Positions 41,862 through 50,655 of a DNA stretch of 64,000 nt are shown piece by piece (position 1 is the stretch's first letter; each line of letters begins with the position of its first letter). The DNA is from Treponema sp. OMZ 787 (GTDB lineage: Bacteria; Spirochaetota; Spirochaetia; Treponematales; Treponemataceae). The position numbers and the translations under genes are program-made. The notes below the pieces were generated by a model. It had not been told where the DNA came from. It searched no databases and saw only the letters and a list, made by a program, of their open reading frames with translations. The DNA is taken from the NCBI RefSeq assembly GCF_024181225.1, contig NZ_CP051198.1:868001-932000 (forward strand), given 5' to 3'.

Positions 41862-43502
41862 ATGAATACACGAAAAATGCCTATCGGCGTTCAAAGTTTT
41901 GAAGTTATAAGAAAAGAAAATTTTGTCTATGTAGACAAAACGGAGCTTATTTGGAAATTAATAAATGCAAGCCGTGTTCATTTTTTAAGCCGGCCGCGGC
42001 GCTTCGGGAAAAGTCTTTTGCTTTCCACATTAAAGGCCTACTTTCTCGGTCAAAAAGAGCTCTTTAAGGGCTTGGCCATCGAAAAGCTTGAAGAGGGCGA
42101 AAAGGAAAAAAGAGAAATATGGCAGAAGTATCCCGTGTTCTACTTGGATTTTAATCTTTCAAAATATGAAACAAGGGAGGATCTGGAAAGCCTTTTAAAT
42201 TATAATCTGTGCAATTGGGAAGAAGTTTACGGAAGTAAGGATTCGGAACAAACTTTTAGCGAGCGCTTTGCAGGCCTTATCCGCCGAGCCTATGAAAAAA
42301 CAGGTAAGCAGGCCGTTGTGTTAATCGACGAGTATGATAAGCCCCTCCTTCAAACAATGTGGAAGGATGAGGCCTTAAACGAAGCCTACCGCACAATACT
42401 TAAAGGCTTTTACGGCGTTATTAAAAGTTCCGATCAATATGTCCGCTTTGCCTTTTTAACGGGAGTTACAAAGTTCAGTAAGGTCAGTATATTCAGCGAT
42501 TTAAACAATTTGCGGGATTTAAGTCTCTTGTCCGATTATTCTGCAATCTGCGGCATTTCCCAAGAAGAACTTGAAGCAGGCTTCTGCCCTGAAATTGAAG
42601 CCCTTGCAGAAAATAATGAGTTGAGCTATGAGGAAACTCTTACAAAATTAAAACAAAGATATGACGGCTACCTTTTTGCAAGAAAGGGAAAAGGTATGTA
42701 TAATCCGTTCAGCCTCTTAAATGTTTTTGCATCGAGAGAGTTTTCAAGCTATTGGTTTGCAACAGGTACTCCGACCTTTTTGATTGACTACTTAAAAAAG
42801 GCCTATTACAATATTCCCGACCTTGACGGAAACGTAAAAATGAACGAGGCCGGTTTAGAAACCTACAGGGCCGAGACCTTAAATCCCTTACCCATACTCT
42901 TCCAATCGGGATATTTGACCATTAAAGACTATAATGATTTTTCTCGTCTTTACCGTTTAGGTTTTCCGAATGACGAGGTTCGCTACGGATTCTTGGATAA
43001 TTTACTGCCTGCCTATACCCCTATAAGAACCGACAAAACGGGACTTTCGATTTGGGAATTCTACGAGCAAATTGAGGCGGGAGATGTAGACGGTTTTATG
43101 CAAAAGATGAAGGGGATAATTTCAGGTATTCCCTATGATAACTTAACCGAAAAAGATTTAGCCTTGCGTGAGCAAAACTATCAGACTGCCGTTTATCTTG
43201 TCTTCGCTCTTATGAACCAATTTGTGCATACTGAAGTTCATTGCTCGACAGGAAGAGCCGACTGTATTGTAGAATTAAAGGACAAGGTTTATATCTTTGA
43301 GTTTAAGCTCTCTTCAACCGGACAGGCTGAAGATTCTGCAATAAAAAATGCTGCGGCAAAAGATGCCGTCAACCAAATCAAAGAGAAAAACTATGCCGGC
43401 AAGTATTCAGGAAGCGGTAAACAGATAATAGCCGTGGGTTCAAGTTTTGATGAAGAAAAAAGAACAATCAAGGATTGGGTAATCGATCATTCGTATAACT
43501 AG
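41862..43502 (+). CDS. AAA-ATPase-like / PD-(D/E)XK nuclease family protein (paralogue 3 of 4)
   Basis: A 546-residue paralogue with all family landmarks: MPIGVQSFEVI, VDKTELIWKL, SRPRRFGKSLLLS, VVLIDEYDKPLLQ, TGVTKFSKVSIFSDLNNL and GRADCIVELKDKVYIFEFKL. It is 13 residues longer than paralogues 1 and 2 because of an insertion after the nuclease motif (QAEDSAIKNAAAKD). Its first two thirds resemble paralogue 2, but the stretch from NPLPILFQSGYLTIKDYNDF to KMKGIISGIPYDN is almost identical to paralogue 1. The ATG lacks a Shine-Dalgarno and sits at the predicted transcription start. prfA follows with its own promoter. Confidence 0.9.
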   Translation: MNTRKMPIGVQSFEVIRKENFVYVDKTELIWKLINASRVHFLSRPRRFGKSLLLSTLKAYFLGQKELFKGLAIEKLEEGEKEKREIWQKYPVFYLDFNLSKYETREDLESLLNYNLCNWEEVYGSKDSEQTFSERFAGLIRRAYEKTGKQAVVLIDEYDKPLLQTMWKDEALNEAYRTILKGFYGVIKSSDQYVRFAFLTGVTKFSKVSIFSDLNNLRDLSLLSDYSAICGISQEELEAGFCPEIEALAENNELSYEETLTKLKQRYDGYLFARKGKGMYNPFSLLNVFASREFSSYWFATGTPTFLIDYLKKAYYNIPDLDGNVKMNEAGLETYRAETLNPLPILFQSGYLTIKDYNDFSRLYRLGFPNDEVRYGFLDNLLPAYTPIRTDKTGLSIWEFYEQIEAGDVDGFMQKMKGIISGIPYDNLTEKDLALREQNYQTAVYLVFALMNQFVHTEVHCSTGRADCIVELKDKVYIFEFKLSSTGQAEDSAIKNAAAKDAVNQIKEKNYAGKYSGSGKQIIAVGSSFDEEKRTIKDWVIDHSYN

Positions 43503-43531
43503 TATACATTTTCCTTAAAAAGTGTTATACT
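43503..43531 (+). promoter_or_regulatory. Promoter of prfA-prmC
   Basis: TATACA (43503-43508), a 17-nt spacer and TATACT (43526-43531), starting just at the end of AAA paralogue 3. Confidence 0.55.
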
Positions 43532-43552
43532 CGCCCCTTATAAGGAATTTTT

Positions 43553-44638
43553 ATGAAAGAACGATTGGATAATTTAAGGAATAGACTTGTTGAGGTCGAA
43601 AAAGAAGTTGAAGATCCCAACCTAATTAAGGATGTTGCAAAATATAAAGAAACCATGAGGGAGCATTCCTATCTTTCAAAGTTGATGGAAGAATACGATA
43701 ACTATCTTTCTATCGAAAAACAGATAGACGATTCCAAGCTCCTCATTCAAGAAGAAAGCGATCCCGAACTCAAAGAGATGGCGAGGGAAGAGCTCCACTC
43801 TCTTGAAGCCGCCTTTGAAAAAAGCGAGGCCGATTTAAAAATGCTTTTAATTCCGCCCGATCCTCTGGAAGAAAAAAATATTATCATGGAAATCAGGGGC
43901 GGTACAGGAGGAGATGAGGCCGCCCTCTTTGCGGCCGATCTTTTTAGGATGTACACCCACTATGCCGAAATGAAAAACTGGAAGTACGAGATTTTGTCCT
44001 TAAACGAAACGGAGCTTGGCGGCTACAAGGAAATTACTTTTTCCATTTCGGGAAAGTATGTTTACGGAAGTCTCCGCTACGAGTCGGGCGTTCACCGCGT
44101 TCAGCGTGTTCCCGAAACCGAGGGTTCAGGCCGCATTCACACAAGTGCCGTAACCGTTGCGGTTTTGCCCGAAGCCGAAGAAACCGAAATCGAAATCAAT
44201 CAAGAAGATTTGCGTATCGACGTTATGCGTGCAGGAGGCCCGGGCGGTCAGTGTGTTAATACCACAGACTCCGCAGTCCGCATTACCCACATACCCACCG
44301 GCCTTGTGGTTATTTGTCAGGACGAAAAAAGCCAGATTAAAAATAAGGCGAAGGCCATGCGCGTTTTGCGAAGCCGTCTTTATGATTTGGAAGAAAGTAA
44401 AAAGCAGGCAGAGCGGGCTCAAAACAGAAAAAGTCAGGTCGGCTCAGGCGACCGCTCCGAGCGCATCCGCACCTACAACTTTCCGCAAAACCGCGTAACC
44501 GACCACCGCATCAACCTAACCCTTTACAAATTGGATGCGGTTATGCAGGGAAGCCTCGACGAGCTCATCGATGCCCTTTGTATCGCCGCCCGCGAAGAAA
44601 TGATGAAGGCCGCCGATCATCACTTGGAGCATAAATAA
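43553..44638 (+). CDS. prfA: Peptide chain release factor 1
   Basis: A 361-residue release factor that reads UAA and UAG. The universal GGQ motif is in [11 protein letters not shown], the methylation site for PrmC. The RF1-type recognition tripeptide P-x-T appears as PET in RVPETEGSG, which separates it from RF2 (SPF). Its modifying enzyme prmC is the next gene, 6 nt downstream, the usual pairing. Shine-Dalgarno aagga. Confidence 0.97.
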   Translation: MKERLDNLRNRLVEVEKEVEDPNLIKDVAKYKETMREHSYLSKLMEEYDNYLSIEKQIDDSKLLIQEESDPELKEMAREELHSLEAAFEKSEADLKMLLIPPDPLEEKNIIMEIRGGTGGDEAALFAADLFRMYTHYAEMKNWKYEILSLNETELGGYKEITFSISGKYVYGSLRYESGVHRVQRVPETEGSGRIHTSAVTVAVLPEAEETEIEINQEDLRIDVMRAGGPGGQCVNTTDSAVRITHIPTGLVVICQDEKSQIKNKAKAMRVLRSRLYDLEESKKQAERAQNRKSQVGSGDRSERIRTYNFPQNRVTDHRINLTLYKLDAVMQGSLDELIDALCIAAREEMMKAADHHLEHK

Positions 44639-44644
44639 TTTTTA

Positions 44645-45625
44645 ATGCTTTTTTTTACTGTAAGGGAAGCTCGTCTTTTTGCAGCTGATTCCTTTCTTTC
44701 GTCTCACCTTTTAACAAGAAACGGATACGGAAGGAATGCTGCCCTCTTTGATGCCGATATTTTAATAGCCCATGTCCTAAAAAAAGAACGCTCTTGGATC
44801 TTGTCTCATTCCGATTTAGATTTTTTGCCCTACAAAAAAGACTTTGAAGACCTCGTAAAAAGAAGAAGTGCAGGGCTTCCAATAGCCTATTTAATCGGAA
44901 AAAAAGATTTTTTTGCAAGGAGCTTTTACGTAAATGAAGATGTGCTAATCCCCAAGCCCGATACCGAAACCTTGGTAGAGCTTGCCCTAAACTTTGCGAA
45001 GGAAAGATTTGAAAAAAATGAATCCCTCTTTGTTTTGGATATTTGCACGGGCTCAGGCTGTATAGGAATCTCCCTTGCGGCGGAGCTTTACGAAAGTATT
45101 TTAAATAAACCGCAGAGGGCGCAAAGAGTGCAAAGCACTCACGAAGTGCAAAACTATTTTGATGAGAATTTTTTTTTGGTGCTTGCGGATATTTCGGAAG
45201 GGGCTTTAGAGGTTTGTAAAAAGAATATGGCTTCTCTTTTGCCTGCCGCTCTTTATAAAAAAGCTCTTGCAGTAAAAGCCGACCTCCGTCTTAGCTTTCC
45301 CCCTGTTTCCGGTTCAAAACGAAGCTGTGATTTGATAACTGCCAATCCGCCCTATGTTCCGTCAAAACTTACCGAAAGCCTTTTAGAGGACGGCCGCTCG
45401 GAGCCCCGCCTTGCCCTTGACGGAGGTGAAGACGGTCTCGCCCTGATTCCGCCCCTGGCTCAAAACTCTTATTCGTTCTTAAATGTAAACGGCAAACTCT
45501 TTGTTGAAGTAGGAGAGTACCACGCCTCCCAAGCCGTCGAGATTTTTAAGAGTACCGGTTTTTCTCAAATTAAAATCCATAAAGACCTTGCAGGAAGCGA
45601 CCGAGTGATAGAGTGCACAAAGTGA
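44645..45625 (+). CDS. prmC: Release factor glutamine N5-methyltransferase PrmC, with a repeat-derived insertion
   Basis: A 326-residue methyltransferase that modifies the GGQ glutamine of release factors. It shows motif I LDICTGSGCIGISLA and the signature TANPPYVPS. Between motif I and the next strand (LADISEG) sits a roughly 25-residue extra segment containing NKPQRAQRVQSTHEV. That segment is encoded by a copy of a 33-bp dispersed repeat (45103-45135). In ordinary PrmC this region is a short loop, so the insert is probably tolerated at the surface. Translation is likely coupled to prfA. Confidence 0.93.
   Translation: MLFFTVREARLFAADSFLSSHLLTRNGYGRNAALFDADILIAHVLKKERSWILSHSDLDFLPYKKDFEDLVKRRSAGLPIAYLIGKKDFFARSFYVNEDVLIPKPDTETLVELALNFAKERFEKNESLFVLDICTGSGCIGISLAAELYESILNKPQRAQRVQSTHEVQNYFDENFFLVLADISEGALEVCKKNMASLLPAALYKKALAVKADLRLSFPPVSGSKRSCDLITANPPYVPSKLTESLLEDGRSEPRLALDGGEDGLALIPPLAQNSYSFLNVNGKLFVEVGEYHASQAVEIFKSTGFSQIKIHKDLAGSDRVIECTK
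45103..45135 (+). repeat. 33-bp dispersed repeat, copy A, inside prmC
   Basis: Shares 'aaataaaccgcagag', 'cgcaaagag' and 'caaag' blocks with copy B on the opposite strand at 48159-48191; only about four positions differ. Here it is read in frame as NKPQRAQRVQ. Confidence 0.85.
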
Positions 45626-45733
45626 AAAAAGATAGTCCTCATCGGTGCTGTATTCGCAGACTGCATCGACGAGGAAACATCATATATCTGGGAAATATAA
45701 GAAATTCGTTAATCACCTGATAAAAAATAATTT
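45626..45733. other. Convergent intergenic region between prmC and the chemoreceptor gene
   Basis: Contains an open but startless plus-strand stretch after the prmC stop (frame reading KKIVLIGAVFADCIDEETS, ended by TAA). It could be a gene remnant but is not recognised. No clear terminator. Confidence 0.4.
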
Positions 45734-47884
45734 TTATTCTACCTTAAATTTTCTAACTTCCAAAGAAAGGTTTTCAATGCTTTCTTTATTTTTTTGAGTG
45801 ATTTCGTGTACCTCATGAACAGCCTTATTTATTTAAAGTGTTCCGGCAGACATTTCGTTCATACTGTTAGCGATACTGTCCGACATAGCCGAGAGGGTGT
45901 TCATCTCATTGGAAACCAGAGAGCTTCCTTTTAACATTTCCTGAGAAACATTTCTGATTTTATGAGTTATATCGTCAATGGTATTTATGGTAGTCAGTAT
46001 TTGTTGATTCCCCTCGTTTTGTTCATCCATAGCGTTCATTATAATATGTTCTTGTTGTTTTGTTTTTTCTACAAGATCGAATATATTATCGAAATGTTTT
46101 TCTATTGTAAGAGCCGAAGCATTAACTTGCTCTATTTTTTCTTTTAAGTCTTTAAGCATTGCATTTATTTTCTTTCCTTGACCGCCGGATTGTTCGGCAA
46201 GTTTTCTGATTTCTCCTGCAACGACTGCAAATCCTTTTCCGGCTTCTCCTGCATGAGCAGCCTCGATTCCCGCATTCATTGAAAGCAGATTTGTTTGTGC
46301 AGAAATATTTTGGATGATTGCACTTGTTTCCAAAAGAATATCGGAACTTGAATCTACAGCCTTGCTAAGCTCTACAGTTTCGGTAATTAGTGCCTTGCCG
46401 TTTTCCGTTGCAAGTTTAAGATCTTCAAGAGTTTTAAGGTTCTCTTCGACTATACCGGATACCTTTTTTATATTTTCAACCATTTGCTTAATTGATTCGG
46501 CTGAAACATCTACCGTAGAAGTTTGAATATCTATCGAGTTATCAAGATTTTCAATCGTTCTCATCATTGATTGTAGTGAAGAACCTATCTCTATAACGCT
46601 TCCTGTATGCGTCATCATCTGCTTTTTTATGTGTGAGATATTTTCACTTATTTGGTATATTGCACTCGCAGTTTCATTCATGTTTACAGCCAATTCATTT
46701 CCTACTTCCTGCATATTTTCCGTATCACATGTAACCGATTTTACGGAATTTGCAATTTTTTCTATTGTTAAATTAAAGTAATGAGACAGGGATGTTATTT
46801 CGTCATTTCCTTTGATTGGAAGACTTGCCGTTAGGTCTCCGTCACCTTCAGAAATATTTTTGAGTATCCTCGCAGTGTTTTTAATCGGCCGATTTATAAA
46901 TTTATTTATAAATATAACAAGCATTATAATAAATACAATCAGGATGATTATAGAAATAAGCAGAGTTCTTATAAAAAATGTTTTTGTCGCAGTGATAATA
47001 TTTTCTATACTGTAAGCAAATTTAATATATCCTATCAGATTACCTGAAAAATCCTTAAGGCCGTAATAAGCCGTTGCATCATTGTTTGATGTTTTTATAA
47101 AAAAATCATTTTTGAGTTTTGCGATAATTTCTTCAGGATTTTCCGTTATATCTTTTTCAAAATTTGAACCTATTATCTTATAATCGCCTTTCAATGTTTT
47201 TGCATAAACACTTATGTTCAATCCGTTCCTTGAAACCTTATCGGAACAAGTCTCTGCAAACTTTTTAATGAATTCTTGATTGACGGCTCCTCCGTATTCT
47301 ACCGTACCTAAATGTTTACCTGCTTCATTTGCTAACGGAAAAATTACGCGGAAGCCTAGATCGCTTACTCCGGTTTCCAGTCCCGATATTATTTTTTTCT
47401 CCGCATTTGCCTGCACTACGGTTTTTCGAAAAGAAGAAATATCGTCGCCGAATTTTTCAGGTTTTTGAAGTCTTAAGAAGGAAACACTTTCAGGTGTATG
47501 GAAGTGAAGCTGTTTTGCATTATACTTTTCTTTTAATTTTTTATAGATTGGATCCATAATTTTTAAAAGAGCTTCACGGTCTCTTTTTTCGAAGGCTTCA
47601 AGGACTGATTTGTTTGTTGATACTCCGTCAAGCACGGCATTTCCTGTAAGGGCATAACTGTTTATTGCATCCTTAAACGCCAAGTATTTAATGTCGGCAA
47701 TTGATTCAATTTGAGTTTTGGAAAATCTTTCTAAGCTTCGCCAATCCTTGTAGGTTAAGGCCGTGTACTGTAACAAAAGTAATGCAAAAACGCTTATCAA
47801 TAACTTCATTTTGATTGAAAATTTCCGTTTTTCCGAATAGGGTGTGTTTTTATTTATTCTTTCCCTTGAATCATTATTTTTCAT
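45734..47884 (-). pseudogene. Methyl-accepting chemotaxis protein, interrupted by an in-frame stop near its C-terminus
   Basis: Transmembrane chemoreceptor. After a short basic N-terminus come membrane helix 1 (~28-46), a large periplasmic double-Cache-like sensor ([15 protein letters not shown] is typical), helix 2 (~310-335), HAMP, and a signalling domain with [32 protein letters not shown]. Translation stops at TAA 45835-45833 after NEMSAGTL, giving 683 residues. The same frame continues 32 codons with chemoreceptor-like sequence (INKAVHEVHEITQKN...) to a second TAA at 45736-45734. The expected codon at the stop is probably CAA (Gln). The tip is intact, so the shortened protein may still signal. 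Start 47884 has aaggag. Confidence 0.88.
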
Positions 47885-48202
47885 TTTATTCTCCTTCATA
47901 TAAACCCTTTTGAGGGTCTATATTTATAAAATATTATATTTAAGGCTCAAAGGTAGGCAGTACTTAATCTGTAAAATGTACAATTTATCCGAAGGTTACC
48001 GTATTTTACGATAAATATAGAAAAAAATATCTATTCCTTTTTATCGATATTTTGTCTTATGTGCTTAGAACATTCCCTCCTCTTGCCTTTTTACCGATAA
48101 TTTATTATCCTTAAATATAAAGATTATATCTATATTAATACTAAATTTTTTAATACCCCTTTGAGCTCTTTGCGTGCTCTGCGGTTTATTTTGGAGGTTG
48201 TT
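47885..48202. other. Divergent regulatory region between the chemoreceptor gene and htpG
   Basis: On the minus strand a weak promoter candidate TTGAGC-16-TATAAA (47950-47923) lies before the chemoreceptor Shine-Dalgarno. On the plus side the htpG leader carries repeat copy B just before the ggagg. No CIRCE-type inverted repeat (TTAGCACTC pattern) is seen, so HrcA control is not supported. No other gene found. Confidence 0.4.
48159..48191 (-). repeat. 33-bp dispersed repeat, copy B, in the htpG leader
   Basis: Minus-strand copy of the element inside prmC. It ends 1 nt before the htpG Shine-Dalgarno (ggagg) and therefore forms the last part of the 5' leader. Confidence 0.85.
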
Positions 48203-50125
48203 ATGGCACAGTACAAGTTTGAAACTGAAGTGAACCAGCTTTTGTCGCTCATCATTCATTCGCTTTATTCAAACAAGGAAATCTTTTTGAGGGAGCTTGT
48301 TTCCAACTCTTCGGATGCGTTGGATAAGTTAAAGTATTTGACCCTTTCTGATGAGGCTTATAAGCAGATTAAATTCGAGCCCAGAATCGATATCTGTTTT
48401 GACGATACGGCCAATACGCTCACTTTGCGGGATACCGGCTTGGGTATGAACGAGGAAGATCTAAAAAATAATTTGGGAACGATTGCAAGGTCCGGAACAA
48501 AGGCTTTTTTAGATCAGCTTGCCGCAGCCGATAAAAAAGATTCCAACCTTATCGGTCAGTTCGGTGTAGGTTTTTATTCGGCCTTTATGGCTGCCTCTAC
48601 TATCGACGTTATTTCCAAAAAGGCTGGAGAAAGCGATGTTTGGAAATGGACCTCGGATGGAAAGGGTTCCTACGACTTGGAAAAGGCCGACGATACTGCC
48701 TTCCCCATAATAGACGATGTGCCCGAAGGAGCAAACGGAACCTGCGTTATCCTTCACCTAAACAATGAGGACTCGGAGTATGCTACCCGATGGCGTATTG
48801 AAGAAATAATTAAAACCTATTCCGATCACATTGCCTTCCCAATCTATCTACATTTTACTGAAAAACAATATGACGATAAGGGAAAGGTAAAATCCGAAGC
48901 CTTTAAAACGGAGCAGATAAACGATGCGGGAGCCCTTTGGCAAAAACCTAAGTCGGAATTAAAAGAAGAGGATTATTTTAACTTTTATAAATCCCTTTCG
49001 CACGACTCCCAAGAGCCCCTCCTCTATGTTCACACAAAGGCGGAAGGAACTCAAGAATACACAACCCTCTTTTATATTCCGTCGAAGGCTCCTTTTGATA
49101 TGTTCCATGCGGACTATAAGCCGGGAGTTAAACTCTTTGTAAAGAGGGTCTTTATTACCGATGACGAAAAAGAACTTCTCCCAACATACCTCCGCTTTGT
49201 ACGCGGTGTTATCGACAGCGAGGACTTGCCCTTAAATGTAAGCCGCGAAATCTTACAGCAAAACAGAATTCTTTCAAGCATTAAAAATGCTTCGGTAAAA
49301 AAACTTTTAGGAGAATTTAAAAAGCTCGCCGAAAACGACAAGGAAAAATACAATAAATTCATAGCCGAATTTAACCGTCCTTTGAAGGAAGGCTTGTACG
49401 GCGACTATGAGCACAGGGAAGAACTCGCCGACCTCGTCCGCTTTAAAACAACTTCTCCCGATGTAAAAGAAGATGAATGGACAAGTTTTGCCGATTATGT
49501 TTCGAGAATGAAGGCCGATCAAAAGGCTATCTACTATATTACCGGCGAAGATGAAAAGACCTTGCGCCAATCTCCTCATCTTGAAGTTTACAAACAAAAA
49601 GGATTTGAAGTTTTAATCATGCCCGATGAGGTTGACGATATAATTATTCCTTCATTGGGAAAATACAAGGAATGGGAATTGAAGGCTGCAAACAGAGCCG
49701 GTTCCGATAAGGAGCTTAGCACCGAAGAAGAAACCAAAGAAGCAGAAAAAAAAGAAAAAGACTTTAAGCCCGTTCTCGAAAAGATTAAGGAAGTCTTGGG
49801 CGACAAGGTAAAAGAGGTTCGCTTTTCAAAACGCCTTTCCGATTCTCCTTCATGTATAGTTGTGGATGAAAGCGATCCCAGCCTCCAGATGGAAAGAATG
49901 ATGAGGGCTATGGGACAGTTTAACACAAGCGCCGTTAAGCCGATATTGGAGGTAAATGCGGATCATCCCTTGGTTCAAAGATTAAAGGATTCCGAGGACA
50001 AGGAATTTGTAGAAGATATGTCCAACCTGCTTTTGGAACAAGCCCTCTTAGTCGAAAGCGGAGAGCTAAAAGCCCCCGTCGACTTTGTAAAGAGACTTAA
50101 CAGGCTGATGACAAACATAAAATAG
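48203..50125 (+). CDS. htpG: Chaperone HtpG (bacterial Hsp90)
   Basis: A 640-residue ATP-dependent chaperone. The N-terminal ATPase shows SNSSDALDKLKYL, DTGLGMNEEDL, GTIARSGTKAF and GQFGVGFYSAF. The middle domain contains RGVIDSEDLPLNVSRE, and the C-terminal dimerisation region follows. The frame is open 14 codons further upstream from a TTG, but those codons are the dispersed repeat; the ATG at 48203 has ggagg 5 nt ahead and begins at the conserved MAQYKFETEVNQLL. Confidence 0.97.
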   Translation: MAQYKFETEVNQLLSLIIHSLYSNKEIFLRELVSNSSDALDKLKYLTLSDEAYKQIKFEPRIDICFDDTANTLTLRDTGLGMNEEDLKNNLGTIARSGTKAFLDQLAAADKKDSNLIGQFGVGFYSAFMAASTIDVISKKAGESDVWKWTSDGKGSYDLEKADDTAFPIIDDVPEGANGTCVILHLNNEDSEYATRWRIEEIIKTYSDHIAFPIYLHFTEKQYDDKGKVKSEAFKTEQINDAGALWQKPKSELKEEDYFNFYKSLSHDSQEPLLYVHTKAEGTQEYTTLFYIPSKAPFDMFHADYKPGVKLFVKRVFITDDEKELLPTYLRFVRGVIDSEDLPLNVSREILQQNRILSSIKNASVKKLLGEFKKLAENDKEKYNKFIAEFNRPLKEGLYGDYEHREELADLVRFKTTSPDVKEDEWTSFADYVSRMKADQKAIYYITGEDEKTLRQSPHLEVYKQKGFEVLIMPDEVDDIIIPSLGKYKEWELKAANRAGSDKELSTEEETKEAEKKEKDFKPVLEKIKEVLGDKVKEVRFSKRLSDSPSCIVVDESDPSLQMERMMRAMGQFNTSAVKPILEVNADHPLVQRLKDSEDKEFVEDMSNLLLEQALLVESGELKAPVDFVKRLNRLMTNIK

Positions 50126-50139
50126 ATTTTGAAATGACT

Positions 50140-50187
50140 TAAGGCCTTGTAATGGATTCTTCGGTTCATCGTCTTTGCAAGGCCTTA
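50140..50187 (+). terminator. Long hairpin after htpG, probable terminator
   Basis: A 13-bp stem taaggccttgtaa/ttgcaaggcctta (50140-50152 and 50175-50187, one G-U) with a 22-nt loop, followed by a T-rich stretch. It could also form part of the Hpt gene leader. Confidence 0.5.
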
Positions 50188-50217
50188 GCTTTAATTTTAT
50201 TTCTTTAGGGAGAATAT

Positions 50218-50607
50218 ATGTATTTAGACAGAGCGGCTGCGATGGAGCTGGTAGACGGCGACATGGAAATATACATGAGTTTACTTGAAACATTTGTTGA
50301 AGCCTATGAAAAAGATGAAGCAGAGATAGAGCGGTTAAAAACTCTTTTTGACTCAAATGCTGAGGCCGTTTTAAGTGATGATACTTTGCGTGAAAATGTA
50401 AGGAAAACGGCTCACAAGATAAAGGGCAGCTCTTATACGGTCGGAGCAAACATATTAGGAGATTCAGCAAAGGATATAGAAAAATTTTTGGCTGAACCTT
50501 CAAATATCAAAACACCTGCAAATATAGAATTGCTCAACGGCTTTCTTGCGAAGTTTAAAGAAAAATATGTTAACACCTTAAAAGAAATGAAAAAGGTTAT
50601 TGGGTAA
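50218..50607 (+). CDS. Stand-alone Hpt phosphotransfer protein
   Basis: A 129-residue all-helical histidine phosphotransfer protein. The phospho-accepting histidine is H66 in VRKTAHKIKGSSYTVGA, the standard Hpt motif. The N-terminus (DRAAAMELVDGDMEIYMSLLETF) is also typical. It carries no kinase or receiver domain, so it must relay phosphate between separate proteins. The Hpt-less hybrid kinase at 31612-33642 is a candidate partner, by inference. Shine-Dalgarno aggga. Confidence 0.92.
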   Translation: MYLDRAAAMELVDGDMEIYMSLLETFVEAYEKDEAEIERLKTLFDSNAEAVLSDDTLRENVRKTAHKIKGSSYTVGANILGDSAKDIEKFLAEPSNIKTPANIELLNGFLAKFKEKYVNTLKEMKKVIG

Positions 50608-50655
50608 ATAGTTGAGAGCCCGCATTTAATCAATTTACATCATTGTTTGATAAAA

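Noticed and set aside
45626-45710. Startless frame reading KKIVLIGAVFADC after prmC
   Set aside because: No start codon or family match; may be a remnant, so it is mentioned only in the intergenic note.
47885-48202. CIRCE element controlling htpG
   Set aside because: No TTAGCACTC-N9-GAGTGCTAA-like inverted repeat is present.
48065-48259. 64-codon minus-strand frame across the htpG leader
   Set aside because: It reads through the dispersed repeat and into the htpG start; it has no ribosome-binding site.
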